Assembly: GCF_023715725.1 (NCBI RefSeq)
Contig: NZ_JAMBOT010000016.1
Coordinates: 33,655-97,654, forward strand
Direction of reading: 5' to 3'
Length of the DNA: 64,000 bases
DNA from: Paenibacillus pasadenensis
GTDB lineage: Bacteria > Bacillota > Bacilli > Paenibacillales > Paenibacillaceae
Part shown: positions 42,248 through 51,886 of the stretch, in pieces
Layout: every line of letters starts with the position of its first letter
Position numbering within the stretch: position 1 is the stretch's first letter
Notes under the pieces: model-generated
Told to the model about the DNA's origin: nothing
The model's database searches: none
The model's input: the letters and a program-made list of their open reading frames with translations, nothing else
Made by a program: the position numbers and the translations under genes

Positions 42248-43306
42248 ATGAAATGGACAAGCAAACCGTTCCATGCACTCAGCGTTTCCGCTCTCGCGCT
42301 GATGCTCGTCGTAACTGGCTGCGGAGCCAAAAACAACGCTGAAAACGGCGGCGCGGCGAACAAAGAGAATGCTGGCGCACCAAGCGACAACAGCGGCAAA
42401 GATTTTAAAATCGGCATGGTAACGGATGGCGGCGGCGTAAACGACAAGTCCTTCAACGAAAGCGCTTGGGAAGGACTGCAGCGTCTGAAGAAAGAAACCG
42501 GCGCTGACGTTAAACCTCTTGAAAGCAAGGGCGAAAGCGACTTCGAACCGAACCTGAATCAAATGGTGAAAGCCGGCTACAATCTCACTTGGGGCATCGG
42601 CTTCATGATGAACAAAGCTATTACAACTGTTGCTAAGCAAAACCCGGAAGCCAAATTGGCCTCCATCGATAGCGAAGTTGATGCTCCGAACGTTGCTTCC
42701 GTAATGTTCGCGGAAAATGAAGGCTCCTTCCTTGTCGGCGTCGTTGCTGCAATGATGACAAAAACGAACAAAGTTGCGTTTGTTGGCGGCGTTGAAGGCG
42801 ATCTGATTAAACGTTTTGAAACCGGCTTTGTAGAAGGCGTTAAAGCGGCTAACCCGAATGTTAAGGTAGAGATCAGCTATGTCGGCGATTTCACGAAACC
42901 TGACCTTGGCAAAGCGGCAGCAGCTACGCTGTACAACGACGGCGCAGATATTATCTACCATGCTGCTGGCGGCAGCGGCAACGGTATTTTCACCGAAGCC
43001 AAAGACCGTGTGTCCAAAGGCGAAAAGGTATGGGTTATCGGCGTAGACAAAGATCAATCGATCGAATTTGGCAACGACATCACGCTGACCTCCATGGTAA
43101 AACGTGTTGACGAAGCGGTTGTTATCGTATCGAAAGAAGTTATTGCTGGTAAATTCGAAGGCGGCAAAACGCGTTTGCTGACGCTGAAAGACAAAGCGGT
43201 AGGCCTGCCTGAGAACAACCCGAACATCCCTGAGGATGTAATGGCCAAAGTAAAAGAATACGAAGGCAAGATCACTAGCGGAGAAATTACTGTACCTTTC
43301 AAATAA
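42248..43306 (+). CDS. nupN: Nucleoside-binding lipoprotein of the BMP/Med family (NupN type)
   Basis: A 352-residue lipoprotein: n-region, hydrophobic helix and lipobox VTGC with Cys25 as the acylation site, then an Asn/Gly-rich linker. The mature protein is a BMP family periplasmic-binding fold (DFKIGMVTDGGGVNDKSFNE, IGFMMNKAITTVAKQNPEAK, VIGVDKDQSIEF). It delivers purine nucleosides to the NupOPQ transporter; B. subtilis NupN handles guanosine. GGGGAGAAA precedes ATG 42248. A terminator-like hairpin separates it from nupO, so it can be made in excess of the transporter. Confidence 0.92.
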   Translation: MKWTSKPFHALSVSALALMLVVTGCGAKNNAENGGAANKENAGAPSDNSGKDFKIGMVTDGGGVNDKSFNESAWEGLQRLKKETGADVKPLESKGESDFEPNLNQMVKAGYNLTWGIGFMMNKAITTVAKQNPEAKLASIDSEVDAPNVASVMFAENEGSFLVGVVAAMMTKTNKVAFVGGVEGDLIKRFETGFVEGVKAANPNVKVEISYVGDFTKPDLGKAAAATLYNDGADIIYHAAGGSGNGIFTEAKDRVSKGEKVWVIGVDKDQSIEFGNDITLTSMVKRVDEAVVIVSKEVIAGKFEGGKTRLLTLKDKAVGLPENNPNIPEDVMAKVKEYEGKITSGEITVPFK

Positions 43307-43331
43307 TGAAGTAACCTCATAATGAATATGA

Positions 43332-43364
43332 CAAGGCCAGCCGCTGCCGGCCTTGTTCTTTTTT
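43332..43364 (+). terminator. Intra-operon hairpin between nupN and nupO
   Basis: CAAGGCC-a-GC-cgct-GC-c-GGCCTTG followed by TTCTTTTTT. As a partial terminator it would set binding protein to transporter stoichiometry. Confidence 0.8.
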
Positions 43365-43383
43365 GACAGAAAGGAGAGGTTTT

Positions 43384-44925
43384 ATGCAGCAGCAGCCAAT
43401 CGTCGCTGAATTGAAAGGGATTACAAAACGTTTTCCTGGCATCGTAGCCAATGACAACATCAGCTTTCAGCTGCGCAAAGGCGAAATTCACGCTCTTTTG
43501 GGCGAGAATGGCGCAGGCAAATCAACGCTGATGAACATTCTGTTCGGCTTGTACCAGCCGGATGAAGGCCATATTGAAATTAACGGGCAGCCGGTCGTAA
43601 TTGACGGAGCGGGCAAGGCAATCGAGCTTCGGATCGGAATGGTGCATCAGCATTTTAAGCTAGTAAAACCTTTTACCGTTGCGGAAAATATCATCCTTGG
43701 CAATGAGCCGGTAAAAGGCATTTCCGTCGACATTAAAAGCGCCAATGATCGAGTGCGCAAGCTCTCTGATCAATACGGCTTGAAGGTTGATCCGCGTGTC
43801 CGAGTTGAAAATATTACTGTAGGCATGCAGCAGCGGGTCGAAATTCTCAAAACATTGTACCGCGGTGCCGACATTTTAATTTTTGACGAGCCTTCGGCTG
43901 TACTGACCGTGCAAGAAATCGATGAGCTGCTTGATATTTTGCGAGCTTTGGCCCGTGAAGGCAAATCAATTATTATTATTACGCACAAGCTGAAAGAAAT
44001 TATGGCCATTGCCGATACTTGTACCGTTATCCGCCGTGGTAAAGTGGTTGGTTCCGTAGCGGTTAAAGAATCTAGCGAGCGCCAGCTGGCCGAGATGATG
44101 GTCGGCCGTTCGGTTAACTTCCAAGTCGTCAAAGATAAGTCCAAGCCGGGCAAGCCGGTTTTAGAAGTCAACGGGCTGACGGTTCAAGGAGAGCATGGTA
44201 AAGCAGTAGTTGATGAAGTTACGTTCCAGATTCGCGGCGGTGAGATTTTCGGTATTGCCGGAGTGGATGGAAACGGACAAACTCAATTGGTGGAAGCGAT
44301 TACAGGGATGCGCAAAGCAAGCGGCGGCTCCGTCAAAGTGCTTGGCAAGGAACTGCTTAACGCATCGGTACGGAATATTACCGAGGCAGGCGTATCTCAT
44401 ATTCCTGAAGACCGTCACAAACACGGACTTGTGCTTGATTTTTCCGTCAGCGAAAATATGGTGCTTAACAATTATTATAAAGAGCCTTACAGCCGTAACG
44501 GAATTCTTAGCTATAAAGCGATGGATGTTAACGCAACTAAGCTTGCTGAGGAATTCGACGTACGCATGTCGAGCATTCATACGGCAGCACGTTCGCTGTC
44601 GGGGGGCAATCAGCAGAAAGCCATTATCGCCCGTGAGCTGAAGCGTGATCCTGAGCTTATTATCGCGGTTCAACCGACTCGCGGCTTGGACGTAGGCGCA
44701 ATTGAATTTGTGCACAAACAACTCATTGCTGCCCGTAATGCCGGTAAAGCGGTACTGCTCGTATCGTTTGAGCTGGAAGAACTGTACGGCTTGTCCGACC
44801 GACTTGCTGTCATTTATGAAGGTCGTATTATGGGACAAATGGAAGCCGACGAAAAGAACGAAGAGCAGATTGGTCTCATGATGGCAGGCAACGTCATGGG
44901 AGACGCCCAGCGCCATACCGTCTGA
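43384..44925 (+). CDS. nupO: Nucleoside ABC transporter ATP-binding protein (NupO type)
   Basis: A 513-residue protein with two fused ABC domains. First: Walker A GENGAGKST, signature ITVGMQQRVEILKTLY and Walker B ILIFDEPSAVL. Second: GVDGNGQTQ in place of Walker A (degenerate), signature LSGGNQQKAIIAREL and Walker B IIAVQPTRGLD (no Glu). This tandem layout with a degenerate second site is typical of the sugar/nucleoside (RbsA-like) class. ATG 43384 follows AAGGAGAGG. Confidence 0.93.
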   Translation: MQQQPIVAELKGITKRFPGIVANDNISFQLRKGEIHALLGENGAGKSTLMNILFGLYQPDEGHIEINGQPVVIDGAGKAIELRIGMVHQHFKLVKPFTVAENIILGNEPVKGISVDIKSANDRVRKLSDQYGLKVDPRVRVENITVGMQQRVEILKTLYRGADILIFDEPSAVLTVQEIDELLDILRALAREGKSIIIITHKLKEIMAIADTCTVIRRGKVVGSVAVKESSERQLAEMMVGRSVNFQVVKDKSKPGKPVLEVNGLTVQGEHGKAVVDEVTFQIRGGEIFGIAGVDGNGQTQLVEAITGMRKASGGSVKVLGKELLNASVRNITEAGVSHIPEDRHKHGLVLDFSVSENMVLNNYYKEPYSRNGILSYKAMDVNATKLAEEFDVRMSSIHTAARSLSGGNQQKAIIARELKRDPELIIAVQPTRGLDVGAIEFVHKQLIAARNAGKAVLLVSFELEELYGLSDRLAVIYEGRIMGQMEADEKNEEQIGLMMAGNVMGDAQRHTV

Positions 44926-44941
44926 GACAGGAGGAACTCCA

Positions 44942-46024
44942 ATGCAAGTCTTGAACAAGATATTCACCAAGCAAGGCACCTATGTGCCACTGATTGCGAT
45001 TGTGCTCGGACTTCTCGTCGGCGCCATCGTCATGCTGATGGGCGGATACAATCCGATTGATGCATATGCAGCTATGCTGAACAAAATATTCGGATCGACG
45101 TACGATTTTGGCGAAGCGATTCGCCAAGTTACGCCGCTTATCTTTACTGGTTTGGCGGTCGCATTTGCCTTCCGCGCCGGTCTGTTTAACATCGGTGCCG
45201 AGGGCCAGTTCATTACCGGCATGACGGCTGCAACCTGGATCGGCATCAATCTTGAACTTCCTTGGTTCATTCATATGCCGCTTGCCGTTCTAGTCGGCGG
45301 CCTCGCCGGAGCTATGTGGGCCGGCATTGCCGGCTGGCTGAAGGCTTCCCGCGGCGTGAACGAGGTTATTTCGACGATCATGCTGAACTGGATCGCCTAC
45401 TACCTCGCGAACTTCATGGTTCGTGTCGTTATGGTAGAGCCAGGCCAGAACCGCTCCCGCGATATCCAAGAGTCGGCTTCCGCATCTATCGATTGGCTGG
45501 TTACTCTTACGGATAGCGCCAGGATTCACTGGGGCACGCTCGTTGCTGTACTCTGTTCGTTTGTGTTCTATTATATTCTTTGGAAAACCCGCCAAGGCTA
45601 TGAGCTGCGCGCCAGCGGCTTCAACCCTGACGCGGCTCATTATGCCGGCATCAACGTTAAAGGCAGCGTTGTAAAAGCGATGATGATTTCCGGTACGCTG
45701 GCCGGTCTGGGCGGCGCCTTTGAATCGCTTGGCGTATTCAAATCGATGGCCGTCATGAACGCGCTGCCAGGTTACGGCTTCGACGGCATCGCGGTGTCGC
45801 TGCTCGGCGGCAACAATCCGTTTGGAATTATTTTCGGCGGCCTTTTGTTCGGCTTCCTGAGCTATGGCTCCTCGGGCATGAGCTTTGAAGCCGATGTGCC
45901 AAATGAAATTATCCGGATCGTCATCGGCGCGGTTATTTTCTTTGTAGCCAGCCACGGCATCGTCAAGTTTTTCCTGAAACCATTTTTCCGCAAACGCCGG
46001 GAAGAGAAGAAGGGGGCGGCTTAG
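44942..46024 (+). CDS. nupP: Nucleoside ABC transporter permease (NupP type)
   Basis: A 360-residue permease of the BPD_transp_2 family with about nine membrane helices. The conserved segment FRAGLFNIGAEGQFITGM is near residue 80 and IAVSLLGGNNPFGIIFGGLLFGF lies in the C-terminal half. The basic tail (FRKRREEKK) is cytoplasmic. SD ACAGGAGG precedes ATG; it is directly followed by nupQ with no gap. Pairs with NupQ to form the translocation pathway. Confidence 0.93.
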   Translation: MQVLNKIFTKQGTYVPLIAIVLGLLVGAIVMLMGGYNPIDAYAAMLNKIFGSTYDFGEAIRQVTPLIFTGLAVAFAFRAGLFNIGAEGQFITGMTAATWIGINLELPWFIHMPLAVLVGGLAGAMWAGIAGWLKASRGVNEVISTIMLNWIAYYLANFMVRVVMVEPGQNRSRDIQESASASIDWLVTLTDSARIHWGTLVAVLCSFVFYYILWKTRQGYELRASGFNPDAAHYAGINVKGSVVKAMMISGTLAGLGGAFESLGVFKSMAVMNALPGYGFDGIAVSLLGGNNPFGIIFGGLLFGFLSYGSSGMSFEADVPNEIIRIVIGAVIFFVASHGIVKFFLKPFFRKRREEKKGAA

Positions 46025-46981
46025 ATGGAAACAATCGGCTTATTGCTTAATACAACGCTGGTTTTCTCAACCGCGCTCATTCTTGTTGCACTTGGAGGCA
46101 TTTTCTCCGAGCGTTCCGGCGTTACTAACATCGGGCTGGAAGGCCTGATGATTATCGGGGCGTTCAGCGCCGCCGTGTTTACGTACTTCTCCTCGGAGTG
46201 GGGCTTTGGCGGAGGCTCGCCTTGGTTCGGCCTGCTGATGGCAGTGGCGATTGGCGCGGCATTTTCCTTGCTGCACGCTTTTGCAACGATTACGTTTAAA
46301 GCCGATCAGGTTATTATCGGGGTTGTTATCAACATCCTGGCGCTCGGTCTGACGGTTTACCTCGTCAAGAGCCTGTTCGACGGCTCCGGCCAAACAGAAA
46401 ATCTGTCCGGTATTGCCTTTACGAAATACAATGTTCCATTCCTGTCGGACATTCCGGTGATCGGCGACGCGCTGTTCAAGGCTTATCCGACGACTTACCT
46501 CTGTTATGTGCTTGTATTTGTTGCCTGGTACGTGCTGTACCGCACCCGCTTCGGCCTTCGCCTCCGCTCGGTTGGTGAGCATCCAGGCTCTGCGGACACA
46601 GTGGGCATCAACGTCATCAAATACCGTTACATCGGCGTTCTCCTCAGCGGAGCTTTGGCCGGTCTGGGCGGCGCGACGATTTCGCTTACGACAACGTATG
46701 ACTTCTCTCATACCACCGTAAGCGGACAGGGCTTTATCGCCATTGCCGCGATCATTTTTGGACGCTGGCATCCGATTGGCGCAGCTGGCGCGGCACTCTT
46801 TTTCGGCTTTGCACAGGCGCTTCGCTTCCAGGCGGATCTGTTTGCATGGTCGCAATCGATTCCGAACGAGTTCCTTTATATGCTGCCGTACATTCTGACC
46901 TTGCTTCTGCTGGCTGTTGCCGCCGGCAAAAGCCGTGCTCCGTCTGCTCTCGGGGAACCGTACGATCCGGGCAAACGGTAG
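46025..46981 (+). CDS. nupQ: Nucleoside ABC transporter permease (NupQ type)
   Basis: A 318-residue permease of the same family as NupP. The family core appears as LGGIFSERSGVTNIGLEGLM near residue 20 and AIAAIIFGRWHPIGAAGAAL near 235. About eight to nine hydrophobic segments. Starts one base after the nupP stop. Last gene of the operon, followed by a strong terminator. Confidence 0.93.
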   Translation: METIGLLLNTTLVFSTALILVALGGIFSERSGVTNIGLEGLMIIGAFSAAVFTYFSSEWGFGGGSPWFGLLMAVAIGAAFSLLHAFATITFKADQVIIGVVINILALGLTVYLVKSLFDGSGQTENLSGIAFTKYNVPFLSDIPVIGDALFKAYPTTYLCYVLVFVAWYVLYRTRFGLRLRSVGEHPGSADTVGINVIKYRYIGVLLSGALAGLGGATISLTTTYDFSHTTVSGQGFIAIAAIIFGRWHPIGAAGAALFFGFAQALRFQADLFAWSQSIPNEFLYMLPYILTLLLLAVAAGKSRAPSALGEPYDPGKR

Positions 46982-47010
46982 CTAACGCCGAAGCAGCTTA
47001 TTCAATATTC

Positions 47011-47042
47011 AGCCTCCTGCTTAACAGGCAGGAGGCTTTTTT
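47011..47042 (+). terminator. Terminator of the nup operon
   Basis: AGCCTCCTG-cttaacagg-CAGGAGGCT followed by TTTTT. Confidence 0.92.
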
Positions 47043-47190
47043 ATATCTATATCACATAGAAGCGCATTTTCAACTCGTCATTTTTGTTCATATGGAGCCA
47101 GCCAGCTGCTTTAAAGGGCTCTCCTTAGAGCGACCGGCGGATAGCTTGAATTTCCTGGGAAATGCCTGCAAAATAGGCCTCATCCGTTGG

Positions 47191-47219
47191 TTGACAGTCC
47201 TTGTGCAGGGGTGTAAATT
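47191..47219 (+). promoter_or_regulatory. Probable nadA promoter and downstream inverted repeat
   Basis: TTGACA (47191-47196), a 17-base spacer and TAAATT (47214-47219). An inverted repeat GTGAA-tcat-TTCAC lies at 47254-47267, where a repressor such as a niacin-responsive regulator could bind; the regulator's identity is not shown by the sequence. The nadA start is 165 bases downstream. Confidence 0.5.
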
Positions 47220-47384
47220 AGGTGTTACTGAATCGTCACTGCTTTGTAACAATGTGAATCATTTCACTTATTCAAGAGCGGCGTTAGGGCATGATTTCAC
47301 GCTCTATTGCCGCATACTATACGGGTCCGGACCGCATGCCAGCATGACGGTTAGCCTAACAGGACGCCAAAGGAGAGGAAAGCC

Positions 47385-48323
47385 GTGGAAGCTCTGGCAA
47401 TGGAGCGCAAGGCGGAACAAAATCGTGAACTGCGTGAGCGGTTGATGCAGCTCAAAAAGGAACGCAACGCCATCATTCTTGCCCACTACTATCAACGCGA
47501 TGAAATTCAGGAAGTGGCCGATTTCCGCGGGGATTCGTTCCTGCTGGCCCAGAAGGCAGCCGAAACCGATGCGGATACGATTGTGTTTTGCGGTGTGCAT
47601 TTTATGGGAGAAAGCGCAAAAATTTTGGCACCGAACAAAACGGTCATCATTCCCGATGAGCGCGCCGGCTGCCCGATGGCCGACATGGTTAACGTGGAAG
47701 GTCTGCGCAAGCTGAAAGCTCAGCATCCCAATGCGAAGGTAGTCACCTACATTAACTCTTCTGCGGAGATCAAGGCGGAAACCGATATTTGCTGTACGTC
47801 GGCTAACGCGGTGAAGGTCGTTAACTCTGTTGAAGGCGACGAAGTCATCTGGGTTCCGGACAAAAACCTCGGTCATTACGTCCAGCAAAAAACCGACAAA
47901 AAGATGATTATTTGGGAAGGCTACTGCAATACGCATGATATGCTGACCGTTAAAGACGTGGAAGAGATGAAGGCTAAATATCCTAACGCGGAATTTGTCG
48001 TGCATCCGGAATGCCGTCCTGAGGTTGTTGCGCTCGGCGATTTTGTCGGCAGCACAACCGCGATTCTTAAATACTGCAAGGAATCGCCAAACAAGGAATT
48101 CATCGTTGGCACAGAGGACGGTACAGGTTATCAGCTGCGCCTGGACAGCCCGGACAAAACGTTCCACTTTGCGACGAAATATCTGGTCTGCCCGAACATG
48201 AAGGTAAACAACCTCAAAAAACTGGTGCGCTGTCTGGAGAACATGTCTCCGCAAATTTACGTACCGCCGCAGGTAGCTGACCAAGCTCGCCTGTCCCTGG
48301 AGCGCATGCTGCTGGTGAAGTAG
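47385..48323 (+). CDS. nadA: Quinolinate synthase NadA
   Basis: A 312-residue [4Fe-4S] enzyme that condenses iminoaspartate with dihydroxyacetone phosphate to quinolinate. Family motifs: AIILAHYYQRDEIQEVADF, FCGVHFMGESAKIL, DERAGCPMADM, and HPECRPEVVALGDFVGSTTA; the three cluster ligands are among the Cys of AGCPMA, HPECRP and YLVCPN. Start GTG 47385 follows AAAGGAGAGG. The length is like the short NadA form rather than the 368-residue B. subtilis protein. First gene of nadA-nadB-nadC. Confidence 0.94.
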   Translation: MEALAMERKAEQNRELRERLMQLKKERNAIILAHYYQRDEIQEVADFRGDSFLLAQKAAETDADTIVFCGVHFMGESAKILAPNKTVIIPDERAGCPMADMVNVEGLRKLKAQHPNAKVVTYINSSAEIKAETDICCTSANAVKVVNSVEGDEVIWVPDKNLGHYVQQKTDKKMIIWEGYCNTHDMLTVKDVEEMKAKYPNAEFVVHPECRPEVVALGDFVGSTTAILKYCKESPNKEFIVGTEDGTGYQLRLDSPDKTFHFATKYLVCPNMKVNNLKKLVRCLENMSPQIYVPPQVADQARLSLERMLLVK

Positions 48324-48358
48324 CATGCGCTACTCCCATGTCTGGAGGAGCTGCAGTG

Positions 48359-49984
48359 ATGATACCTAGATACTTGGTGGATATGAATCTCGACGATATC
48401 CCTGTTGTGGAGAAAGACGTCATTGTAATCGGGGCCGGCATTGCCGGTCTTTTTACCGCTATAAGGGCAAGCGAGCGCGGCTCGGTGCTGATGGTAACCA
48501 AAAAATCGCTTATGGACAGCAATACCCGTTATGCCCAGGGCGGCATTGCAGCGGTTATTTCCGACGAGGACAAACCGGAATTCCATTTGCAGGATACGCT
48601 TATTGCCGGAGCGGGGCTTTGCGATGAGGACGCCGTCGGCGTGCTTGTACATGAAGGACCGAAAGGTGTCCGCAGCCTCATTGGAATGGGGACGCAATTC
48701 GACCTGGAAAATGGCGAGTTTGCGCTGACGAAAGAAGGCGCGCACAGCCAGCGCCGCATCCTTCATGCAAATGGCGATGCAACGGGTTATGAAATTGTGC
48801 GCGCGCTTTCAGAAAAAGCGGTCGCAACCGAAGGCATTGAGGTGTGGGACGATCATTTTGCGATTGATCTGATCACACGCGATGGCGAATGCTGCGGCGC
48901 GCTCGTTCAGAAGCCGGACGGCTCCCGCGTGTTTGTGCGCGGCAAAGCGACGATTCTGTGCACAGGCGGCACAGGGCAGATGTATCGTTACACGACCAAC
49001 CCTGAAGTCGCAACAGGTGATGGAGTCGCCATGGCTTACCGGGCGGGCGCCTACATAAGGGATATGGAATTCATTCAATTCCATCCGACAACGCTTTGTT
49101 ATCCGGGTGCTCCACGGTTCCTCATCTCCGAAGCGGTTCGCGGCGAAGGCGCAGTTCTGCGCAACATTCACGGCGAGCGTTTCATGGAACGGTATCATCC
49201 GCAGCTGGAGCTGGCTCCGCGCGACGTAGTGGCAAATGCAATCGTCAGCGAGCTGGAAATGACGGGAGCAACGTTTGTTTATCTGGATGTCACGCATGAA
49301 TCCGAGGAAATGGTTCGCCACCGCTTCCCTACTATTTATGAAACTTGCCTGCAGTACGGCCTGGATCTGACAACGGACTGGATTCCGGTTGCTCCGGCTG
49401 CTCATTACACGATGGGCGGGGTGCGGACCGATCTGAACGGAGAAACGAACATTCGCCGGCTGTTTGCCTGCGGCGAAGTATCGTCCACCGGCGTGCATGG
49501 CGCGAACCGGCTTGCGAGCAACTCGCTTTCGGAAGCGATTGTATTCGGCCGCCGCATTATTCACCGCATCAGCGAGCTTCCGCCGCTGGAAGGGGACGTG
49601 CATGTGCGCGAGGAGCTGGATTCGCATTCGGCTATTTCCCGTCAAGCAGTTGTGGAGAAGCGGCTTAAGCTGCAAAAGGTCATGGTTCGTTACATCGGCC
49701 TTCGCCGCAGCTCCGACAGTCTGGCTAAAGGTCTTGCGGAGCTGAAACGGCAGCTGCCATTTTTCTCTACCGTAATGAGCAAACGGGAAGATTTTGAGTT
49801 CGCCAATCTGCTGACAAACGCCATGCTGACGGCGGAGTCCGCCGCAGTCCGCGAGGAAAGCCGCGGCGCGCATTATCGCGTTGATTTCCCGCAGCGGGAC
49901 GATATTCAATGGCGAAAACATACGGTGCTGCACAGGGTGCAGGGCATGACGGAGGAGGCGGTTCACTATGCAGCTGTTCGCTAA
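48359..49984 (+). CDS. nadB: L-aspartate oxidase NadB
   Basis: A 541-residue flavoprotein oxidising L-aspartate to iminoaspartate, the NadA substrate. FAD-binding GXGXXG appears as VIGAGIAGLFTAIRA; RYAQGGIAAVI and HTMGG-like AAHYTMGGVRTDLNGETNI are family signatures; the C-terminal helical domain begins near residue 430. ATG 48359 has GGAGGAG eight bases upstream; an earlier in-frame ATG (48338) lacks an SD. Its end overlaps nadC by 17 bases. Confidence 0.94.
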   Translation: MIPRYLVDMNLDDIPVVEKDVIVIGAGIAGLFTAIRASERGSVLMVTKKSLMDSNTRYAQGGIAAVISDEDKPEFHLQDTLIAGAGLCDEDAVGVLVHEGPKGVRSLIGMGTQFDLENGEFALTKEGAHSQRRILHANGDATGYEIVRALSEKAVATEGIEVWDDHFAIDLITRDGECCGALVQKPDGSRVFVRGKATILCTGGTGQMYRYTTNPEVATGDGVAMAYRAGAYIRDMEFIQFHPTTLCYPGAPRFLISEAVRGEGAVLRNIHGERFMERYHPQLELAPRDVVANAIVSELEMTGATFVYLDVTHESEEMVRHRFPTIYETCLQYGLDLTTDWIPVAPAAHYTMGGVRTDLNGETNIRRLFACGEVSSTGVHGANRLASNSLSEAIVFGRRIIHRISELPPLEGDVHVREELDSHSAISRQAVVEKRLKLQKVMVRYIGLRRSSDSLAKGLAELKRQLPFFSTVMSKREDFEFANLLTNAMLTAESAAVREESRGAHYRVDFPQRDDIQWRKHTVLHRVQGMTEEAVHYAAVR

Positions 49985-50861
49985 ACAGGGGTTGGGCATT
50001 GGCGGTTACGATACACAATTGCGGGATAACATCAGGAGCTGGCTGGCTGAGGATATCGGCACGGGCGATGTCACAACGCGCACGACGATTGCGGCGGACA
50101 GCGTGATGAAAGCGGTCATACATGTGAAGGAAGACGGCATCATCGCCGGTCTGCCGGTTGCCGAAACGGTGTTTTCCGTCGTTGACCCGGCGCTCTCTTT
50201 CAAGGCGTTTGTACAGGACGGAGACGCCGTGACCAAGGGCACCGTTATCGCCGAGGTGGAAGGCAGCACCCATAGCATTTTGACCGGGGAGAGACTTGCG
50301 CTTAATCTTATGCAGCGTCTGTCCGGCATTGCGACTAAAACCAAACAGTTCGTGGACGCGCTGGAAGGGCTGCCGGTACGCCTTGTCGATACGCGCAAGA
50401 CGACTCCGGGGCACCGACTGCTGGAGAAATATGCGGTGCGTGTCGGCGGCGGTTCTAATCATCGTTTCGGCCTGTACGATGCGGTCATGATTAAGGACAA
50501 TCACATTAAAGGGGCCGGCGGCATCACGGCGGCGGTTAACGCGGCGCGCTCGGCTATTCCGCACACGATGAAAATCGAAGTCGAGACGGAGTCGCTGGAG
50601 CAGGTCAACGAGGCGCTCCACTGCGGCACAGATATTATCATGCTCGACAACATGACGCCGGAGCGAATGAAAGAAGCGGTGGAGCTGATCCGCAGCCGAG
50701 CTCCTCATGTCGTAACGGAGGCTTCGGGCGGCGTAACGCTGGAAACGGTACGGAGCATCGCCGAATCCGGCGTGGACGTTATTTCGGTAGGCGGCTTGAC
50801 GTATTCGTTCCGTTCACTGGACATCAGTCTCGACCTCGGCGGCAAAAAGGGGAGGGCTTGA
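49968..50861 (+). CDS. nadC: Nicotinate-nucleotide pyrophosphorylase (carboxylating) NadC
   Basis: A 297-residue type II phosphoribosyltransferase that converts quinolinate and PRPP to nicotinate mononucleotide. Motifs: EDIGTGDVTTRTT, LNLMQRLSGIAT, LVDTRKTTPGHRLLEKYAV, KDNHIKGAGG and the barrel end DVISVGGLTYS. GGAGGAGG lies upstream within nadB. Four bases separate it from coaX. Confidence 0.95.
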   Translation: MQLFAKQGLGIGGYDTQLRDNIRSWLAEDIGTGDVTTRTTIAADSVMKAVIHVKEDGIIAGLPVAETVFSVVDPALSFKAFVQDGDAVTKGTVIAEVEGSTHSILTGERLALNLMQRLSGIATKTKQFVDALEGLPVRLVDTRKTTPGHRLLEKYAVRVGGGSNHRFGLYDAVMIKDNHIKGAGGITAAVNAARSAIPHTMKIEVETESLEQVNEALHCGTDIIMLDNMTPERMKEAVELIRSRAPHVVTEASGGVTLETVRSIAESGVDVISVGGLTYSFRSLDISLDLGGKKGRA

Positions 50862-50864
50862 CCG

Positions 50865-51638
50865 GTGATTGTCGTCATCGACGTTGGCAACACAAATATT
50901 GTGCTCGGCATCTATCGCGGCAGCGAGCTGCTGTATCATTGGCGGATGAGCACGAACCGCTCCGCAACGAGCGACGAGTACGGCATGATGGTATACAACC
51001 TGTTCCATTATGCGGGGATTTCTTTGGATGAAATTCGCGGGGTCGTCATCTCTTCCGTTGTGCCGCCGCTTATGCGCACGCTGGAGCTGCTGTCGAAAAC
51101 GTATTTGCGTCAAACGCCGCTTGTTATCGGGCCCGGCATCAAAACCGGTCTTAACATCCGGTACGAGAATCCGCGCGAGGTTGGTGCGGACCGGATCGTC
51201 AACTCCGTAGCTGGCATTGACAAATACGGCACGCCGCTGATCGTCGTTGATTTCGGCACGGCGACTACCTTTGACTATATTGACGAAACCGGCGCTTATT
51301 TGGGCGGTGCAATTGTGCCGGGCATTGGCATTTCAACGGAGGCGCTTTATCAAAAAGCGGCCAAGCTGCCGCGGATCGAGCTTGTCAAACCGCGCAGCGT
51401 CATCGGCCGCAATCCCGTCACTTCTATGCAGGCCGGTATTATTTTCGGTTATGCGGGCCAGGTGGACGGCATCGTCCGGCGTATTCGCAAGGAATTCGGC
51501 GTGCAGCCGCGCGTTGTGGCAACCGGCGGTCTGGCGGATTTGATCGCGGCGGAATCGGAGACAATTGAAGAGGTCGACCATCTGCTGACGCTGGAAGGAC
51601 TTCGTTTGATTTATGAGCGCAACCAGGAGCAGCACTGA
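50865..51638 (+). CDS. coaX: Type III pantothenate kinase CoaX
   Basis: A 257-residue ASKHA-fold kinase, first step of CoA synthesis. Motifs: VIVVIDVGNTNIVLGIY (P-loop-like), GADRIVNSVAGIDKYG, VDFGTATTFD (catalytic Asp) and GAIVPGIGIS. GTG 50865 follows AAGGGGAGGG. Co-transcribed with the nad genes by spacing. Confidence 0.95.
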   Translation: MIVVIDVGNTNIVLGIYRGSELLYHWRMSTNRSATSDEYGMMVYNLFHYAGISLDEIRGVVISSVVPPLMRTLELLSKTYLRQTPLVIGPGIKTGLNIRYENPREVGADRIVNSVAGIDKYGTPLIVVDFGTATTFDYIDETGAYLGGAIVPGIGISTEALYQKAAKLPRIELVKPRSVIGRNPVTSMQAGIIFGYAGQVDGIVRRIRKEFGVQPRVVATGGLADLIAAESETIEEVDHLLTLEGLRLIYERNQEQH

Positions 51639-51712
51639 AAGCTTAATAAAAGTTCCCGCTGCGCCAAAGCTTGTCCCTCCGATCGCTGTTGATCTCAGAT
51701 TTCTTGAATAAT

Positions 51713-51726
51713 ACCGCTATAGCGGT
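51713..51726. promoter_or_regulatory. 14-bp palindrome in the coaX-hslO gap
   Basis: ACCGCTATAGCGGT is a perfect palindrome. The 248-base gap also holds AGCGC-tg-GCGCT near 51750. No gene or clear promoter was recognised; possible operator or weak terminator. Confidence 0.3.
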
Positions 51727-51886
51727 TGAAATCCGACATCAAAGGCGAGCGCTGGCGCTTCTCCGGGCTCAAGCTTTGACTCCGCTCTCTTTTTTAAGCT
51801 TTCAAAAAAAGAAATTAGATCTATCGCTCGTTTCAATGGACCGGCGATTTTAAACTTTTAGACGATAGGAACAAAGGAGGTACACA

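Noticed and set aside
42149..43057. Long minus-strand frame opposite nupN
   Set aside because: Antisense shadow of a well-supported lipoprotein gene.
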